A stretch of 64,000 bases of DNA from NCBI GenBank assembly GCA_963678705.1, contig OY783208.1, forward strand, positions 1,860,001 through 1,924,000, in the 5' to 3' direction. This document shows, one piece after another, positions 58,701-64,000 of the stretch (within the stretch, counting starts at the first letter, position 1; each line of letters starts with the position of its first letter). The DNA comes from Panorpa germanica (lineage: Eukaryota > Arthropoda > Insecta > Mecoptera > Panorpidae). Made by a program: the position numbers and the translations under genes. The notes beneath the pieces are model-generated. The model saw only the letters and a program-made list of their open reading frames with translations. It was not told the DNA's origin and did no database searches.

Positions 58701-61402
58701 CAAGGCACATTGTAATGTTGAGTATTGCAATTCGGTCAAGTCAATTAAATACATTTGCAAATATGTCACGAAAGGGAGCGACATGGCGGTTTTTGGTATC
58801 CAAACATCCAATATCAACGATGAAATCACGCGCTATCAAGTCGGTAGATATGTGAGCTGCAATGAAGCAATTTGGCGTATATTTTCATTCCCTATTCACG
58901 AACGTCATCCCACTGTTGTACATTTGGGGGTGCATCTAGAGAACGGTCAGAGAGTATATTTCACAGCGTCGAATGCTGCTCAACGTGCCGAAACACCTCC
59001 AGCGACAACACTGACCAGTTTCTTTGCGATTTGTCAAAGCCATCCGTTCGCACGAACTTTGCTTTACTCAGAAATGCCACGTTATTACACTTGGAACGCT
59101 ACATCGAAAAAATTTCAACGTCGGAAGCAAGGCAATTCAGTTCCTGGTTATCCAGATATGCGTTCTACTGATGCTCTTGGTCGTATTTACACAGTTCATC
59201 CGAAGAATGATGAATGTTTCTATTTGCGGTTGTTGCTGGTACATGTTCGAGGGCCAACATCATTTGAATCACTACGAACTGTTAATGGTATAGTGTGCCC
59301 CACATTTCGCGCAGCATGTCAAGAGCTGAATTTGCTTGAAAACGATACTCATTGGGACACGACAATCGCTGAAGCAATTATTTCTGCATCTCCAAGTCAG
59401 ATACGCACATTATTTGCTATCATCATTTCGACATGCTTCCCATCGAACCCACGTGACCTATGGAACAAATACAAAGATAACATGTCTGAAAATATTTTAC
59501 ATCGAATTCGCGTCAGCTCAAGAAATTCCGATCTTGAGGTGAATGAGGAGATGCATAACCAGACTTTGCTCTTGATCGAAGATATGTGTTACCTCATGTG
59601 CGGCAGTTTGTTAGTTAGGTTAGGAATGCCAGCGCCAGATCGCGGAATGAATGACGCATTTAATAGAGAATTGGAACGTAAACGTGAATATGATCCACAT
59701 GAACTAATCCAATCAGTCCAAACAAATGTACCTCTGTTGAATCCTAAGCAGAGGGAAGTCTATGGTACACTGATTAATGCAATTGATGATGGACATGGCG
59801 GCTTATTTTTTTTAGATGCCCCCGGTGGAACTGGGAAGACATTCCTCATGTCATTGATTTTGGCTACTGTACGTGCGAGATCCGAAATTGCGGTAGCAAT
59901 TGCTTCTTCTGGAATAGCGGCCACATTGTTAGACGGATGCCGTACGGCTCACTCAACGTTAAAATTGCCATTAAACCTTCAAACTACTGAACAACCGACA
60001 TGTAACATTTCGAAACACTCCGCAATGGCCAAAGTTTTAGTAGCATCAAAAATCATCATATGGGACAAATGCACAATGGCGCACAAACGCGCATTGGAAG
60101 CACTAGACCGAACATTAAAAGATCTGCGCAATGACTCAAGATGTTTTGGTGGTGTAATAATTTTATTATCTGGCGATTTCCGACAAACACTACCAGTCAT
60201 TCCAAGATCTACTGCTGCCGACGAAATAAACGCTTGCCTCAAAGCATCAAATCTGTGGCGATATGTAAAGAAACTTCAACTGTCTGTAAATATGAGAGTT
60301 GCATTGTAGAACGATCTATCTGCTGATGATTTCTCGAAGCAATTGCTGACTATCGGTAATGGCCGTGTTCCTGTTTACAAATCGAGCGGTTTGATTTCAT
60401 TTCCTCCAAATGTTTGCAATTTTGTATCATCAAAAGACGAGCTTATCAACAAAGTATTCCCGGATATCATTGCTAACCACAAAAATACTAAATGGTTAAG
60501 TGAGCGAGCAATTTTGGCCGCTAAAAATAAAGATGTAGATGACCTTAATTTTATAATTCAAAATCAAATCGTAGGTACTCTGTATTCATTCAAATCTATC
60601 GACTGTGTAACAAACGAAGAAGAAGCCACTAATTATCCAAGTGAATTTTTAAACTCCTTGGATGTGCGTGGTTTACCACCGCACAATTTAAAACTTAAGG
60701 TTGGCTCGGTAGTCATCATGCTTAGAAATTTAAACCAACCAAAACTGTGCAATGGAACGCGTTTGGTGATAAAAAAACTGATGAGCAATGTGATTCACGC
60801 GTCGATACTTAAAGGAAAATTTAAAGATGAGGAAGTTCTTATTCCAAGGATTTCGATGATCCCAACGGATATGCCATTTGAGTTTAAACGAATTCAATTC
60901 CCGATTCGTCTTGCCTTCGCCATGACGATCAACAAATCACAGGGCCAATCCTTGACTATTTGTGGCCTCAATCTAGAAAATGCATGTTTTTCTCATGGTC
61001 AATTGTACGTGGCATGCTCACGTGTCGGCAAACCATCCGCTTTATTTGTTCTTGCGCCTGACCAAAAAACTAAGAATGTCGTTTACCACAAGGTGCTTGA
61101 ATGAAAATCCTATTAATGAATTAATCCGAGTGTATTCCAATCTGCACAACATAGTTTTCAATCATTTTTTTCTGACATGAGTTTGAATTACTTAATTATT
61201 ATTATTTTTTTAATTTTTATTCTCATTCTGTATGTTTTCATCATCATTCATCATAATAAAATACTTTTATGTTTCTATCTATATTAATAAATATTATTTT
61301 GTATCATTGTATTACGTTCATCAAAGCCTAAATTAGTTCAGCTAAAAGGTAACACGACATTCATTGACTGTTAGGCGGTACGAAGTTCGCCGGGTCAGCT
61401 AG
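55751..61402 (+). mobile_element. autonomous-type Helitron
   Basis: 5652 bp. The 5' end TCTTAATATATAAAAG follows an A at 55750; the 3' end CTAG at 61399-61402 is followed by T and preceded by a short hairpin (GGCG...CGCC, 61374-61391). No target duplication, as expected for rolling-circle transposons. It carries one gene with both Rep and helicase domains. Confidence 0.9.
56324..61104 (+). pseudogene. Helitron Rep-helicase (one nonsense codon)
   Basis: Three exons: 56324-56932, 57110-57608, 57773-61104, all junctions in frame (GTAATT/TTTACAG and GTAAGA/TTCCAG). Exon 1 is a basic N-terminus with a C-x2-C...C-C motif near 56690-56740. Exons 2 and 3 hold the Helitron-like N domain; the HUH metal site is P-H-A-H (about 58330) and the tyrosine motif Y-I-C-K-Y is near 58750. 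The Pif1-type helicase begins about 59730 with Walker A G-G-T-G-K-T (about 59823). TAG at 60307-60309 stops the frame where relatives usually have glutamine; the same frame runs on to 61104. Walker B reads W-D-K-C where the family has D-E. So the protein, about 1480 codons in all, is probably inactive as it stands. Confidence 0.88.
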
Positions 61403-61439
61403 TTAATATATAAATGTATTATTAAATTAATATAGACTG

Positions 61440-61615
61440 ATGGGCTGCAAGTTTGTGATACATCAGCTGACTCAAACGTTGAGATCTTATAAAGATTCCA
61501 ATCTAAGACATTACGCATGATTGAAGATGCACCGTGGTATATTACAAACGAAAGACTGCACCACGATCTTGTCATGCCTACATTGAGACAAGAAATCCAA
61601 ATACATTAGTGACCG
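61440..61615 (+). pseudogene. Jockey-like ORF2 fragment 1
   Basis: Frame reading F-Q-S-K-T-L-R-M-I-E-D-A-P-W-Y-I-T-N-E-R-L-H-H-D-L then a stop; this is the reverse-transcriptase C-terminal tail of Jockey-like non-LTR elements. Confidence 0.75.
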
Positions 61616-61639
61616 ACCTAATGGAAGACAGGACTATCT

Positions 61640-61965
61640 TCACGACTAAACGCATTAACACTAGATGCTAAGTTAAGGTGGGAAACGCATGTCAAAAAGA
61701 AAGAGGAAGAGCTCAACGTAAATACAGGAATATGTATTGGCTAATTCGACGACGCTCTGAACTGAACATTAAAAACAAGCTGAACGTTAAATAAATACAA
61801 ACATTGCGAGGAACAGTTAATGCATCGTGATATATCCGCAATGACGACATACATAGGGACCTGAAGATTAACACAGTCGGAGAAGAAATCTAATCTATAG
61901 CAGCGAAGCACGAGTTGAGACTTCGTAACCACGAAAACATCGCCGTGACGCAAATGTTACTTGAT
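61640..61965 (+). pseudogene. Jockey-like ORF2 fragment 2
   Basis: Broken frames in order: W-E-T-H-V-K-K-K then Y-R-N-M-Y-W-L (about 61679-61742), then Y-I-R-N-D-D-I-H-R-D-L-K (about 61833) with TGA in place of the usual tryptophan. It covers an earlier and the same part of the protein as fragment 1, so these are two separate insertions or a duplication. Confidence 0.7.
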
Positions 61966-62660
61966 AGTAATGATGTTCGCAGGACTAAATCCTCGAACCT
62001 AGTAAGTTAATCATGTAGAATTGTTCATTGAAGCAATATCTACCACACCGTGTAATTATTGAAATGCAAGCCACTAGATAAGTACATCTATACTTAGTTG
62101 TATTGTTATAGAAAAATAACGTCGTCTCCAGATGCCCTCCTGGACCATTTCTCCCATTCCATACCCATATTTTGATAGCATTTGACTGGCAATGGGCATC
62201 TCTCACAGACGCTGCCTGCCTATCTGACTGCAGGACTCACGTTTCCATATGATAGCTGTTCTTCACTGTAAATATTCGTTATTCATATAAAATATCACAA
62301 AAACGGGTGGCGCAGTCGGTAGGATTGTACACTGGTAGTAATATCGAAAGTGGGACGAGTCTTGTTTTCGTGAATGTGAATATTCCTTAGAGGAAGATAG
62401 CTGGTAGTTATTTGGCTTTGAGATACACCACAAGACTAGGAGTGTGTTGGATGTCCACACAACCCTCTAAGGACTGCAACCCCTACACCGTTCTCGCGGG
62501 ATAGGTGTTTTGGAAGTGACAACCCCACCTTGGCAGCACCAAACACCGAACACAGAACAGACCGCAACGTGTTATGTATTCATATAGAAATATTGCGAAA
62601 AGGTTAAGATGATTCTGTAGAGGCATGCCTGTGCGAATAGGAACATTTCTTACATACCAA
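61966..62660. other. unassigned sequence with a PBS-like 18-mer
   Basis: TGGCGCAGTCGGTAGGAT at 62308-62325 is the same 18-mer as the errantivirus primer site and also fits a Pol III A box. A weak B box (GGACGAGTCT) lies about 45 bases on. No gene seen. Confidence 0.4.
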
Positions 62661-63178
62661 GATATTAAGTTTACTGTGTGAAAATTTGAAGTCGATTAGA
62701 GTAAAACTGTGGAAGATATAGAGTTTTAAGTCTTCACCTCTCTGGTCTGGTTTCGTCTTTCTTTGAAACTTTTAAACGCGTTTTTCTCACATTTAACTTT
62801 TTCAGAGTCGGTGTCCTCTCTAGCTCAAAATCTACTACACCGATCCTTTTGAAATTTTGCACACTCTTTCTTTACATAAATGCCGAGGTAACGCTGTCGA
62901 GTTTTTTTTTGCAGAAACTTATCAACTAATGAAATCATTTTGGTTTTTTAATTTCAAATAATCCAGTGATGAGCTATGAGGGACACCGCAATGAAACTTT
63001 TTTTTTGTGACGTCAGCGGAGATTCGCTGTCAATGGCTCATTTCTTGATATTTATTTATGAAAATTTTACAAAGTATTCTTTAAATGTTATTTTATCATG
63101 TAGTAATTATAGAAATAATTATATATTAACTGTGTCGTCAAAAAACATTATCGAAAATATGTTTTTCTTTATCGTTTT
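62661..63178 (+). repeat. family C repeat copy 7
   Basis: Nearly full family C copy from ATATTAAGTTTACTGTGTG to CATTATCGAAAATATG. Confidence 0.75.
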
Positions 63179-64000
63179 GACCTACCTCCTCTTATGGAAG
63201 AGGCGGATAAGAAATTTATAAGAAACTTGTGTTAAAATTTGAGACTGATCGGTTCAGCCGTTTCTGAGAAATTTTTGTCACCGATTTTAAAAACACAGTT
63301 TTCAGAAAAACGCGTTTAAAGTTTCAAAAGCATTAATGTTTTTCAACTTACATAACTTCGAAAAAAATCGCCGGATTGATTTGAAATTTTTTGAGTGTGT
63401 TCTTACATATATATACATTTCGAAAATGAATCAGTCTGAGACGGTTGATTATATTCACAGGGGTTGGATAGGTTTAGCGTGGTAGCGCCTAAGAAGTGAA
63501 CAAACTTATACTTTCCCCGATGACGTACTTCTATCTTACAACTCCATTACTTACAGGATCACCATCTTCAGTGCCTTTTCCTCCGTTCCAATTGCATGAG
63601 GTAACATTCTGGTCTACGAGTGGCCGACAGTCGACACCAAAGCGCCTTCCCAATACTTATATTCGTTCTTCTATGTTCATATTTCCATTCCCTCCCCCTA
63701 ACTCCTGTCTTCTCGCAAACCTGGTCTTTCGACGATCCGGGAGTTCACGTTCGAGTCTCTATGTAAAGCACACCGCCACAGTGGACAACGATTGCAGACA
63801 CTGTTAAGAATTTAGGAAAATAAGAAATGTAGGAAAAAACTACAAAAGATATTTTAAATAAGTAGTCCTAAATTAGCTGTCAGATTTGTTAACGTGCTTT
63901 AATCTTTGGTGAAGACAATGTACTGCAAAATTGTGTTATGGGAAAGGGGTAGTTCTAAGCCAGCTTTGGTAGCCATTTAACTAAAATTATGCTCCAGGAA
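63179..64000. other. unassigned sequence
   Basis: A 103-codon frame at 63496-63807 has no recognisable domain and is not called. Nothing else seen. Confidence 0.3.

Noticed and set aside
63740..63765. B-box-like GTTCGAGTCTC
   Set aside because: No A box, no tRNA fold and no second copy.
1..64000. CRISPR, operon or bacterial defence features
   Set aside because: The sequence is eukaryotic; all regular repeats found are minisatellites or transposons.

Overview
This is nuclear DNA of an insect-like animal: AT-rich, spliced host genes, a GTAAGT/AG intron grammar, a TCAGT arthropod initiator, an errantivirus (a mainly insect retroelement group) and dense transposon debris. I cannot name the species. 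All coordinates and structures were read by eye; no search was run.

Host genes are few and small. (1) 17908-18424, minus strand: a two-exon gene for a 134-residue secreted cysteine-containing protein. (2) 26392-29651, plus strand: a three-exon gene for a 483-residue leucine-rich-repeat protein with an F-box-like N-terminus; its first intron has collected two repeats. (3) 34027-34830, plus strand: an intronless secreted leucine-rich-repeat protein of 267 residues with a recognisable core promoter. (4) 36650-36799: a possible orphan terminal exon.

Most of the rest is mobile. At 3006-12230 there is a three-level nest: a short inverted-repeat element (family A), split by a TG...CA solo LTR (target duplication ATCCC), itself split by a complete 7.87-kb errantivirus (3659-11531, minus strand; target duplication AGCT; LTRs identical by eye; gag, pol and env all open). 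At 55751-61402 is a nearly complete three-exon Rep-helicase Helitron with one nonsense codon and a damaged Walker B motif; a 366-bp non-autonomous Helitron sits at 41436-41801. Between them lie several non-autonomous families, named here by letter: A (about 620 bp, ends GGGCTTGTGTCC), B (CCCAGTAAACA ends; about 850-bp and about 220-270-bp forms), C (about 530 bp, no clear inverted ends), D (about 580 bp, ends GGGACACCCTGTATA), E (ACGCAGTAGGATT core), two TTAA-flanked elements, a SINE with only the 3' half of a tRNA, 5'-truncated LINE tails, Jockey-like and hAT remnants, and a 21-bp minisatellite (30042-30708).

Several insertions can be proved inside the window because another copy of the target repeat keeps the empty site: the SINE in family D (empty at 51266-51276), family B in family E (empty at 33056 and 48172), and a TTAA element in family E (empty at about 2593 and 48288). 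I found no CRISPR array, rRNA gene or intact tRNA gene. I did not find a clearly new biochemical system; the most informative material is the young errantivirus with a phase-consistent spliced env, the nested-insertion record and the half-tRNA SINE.
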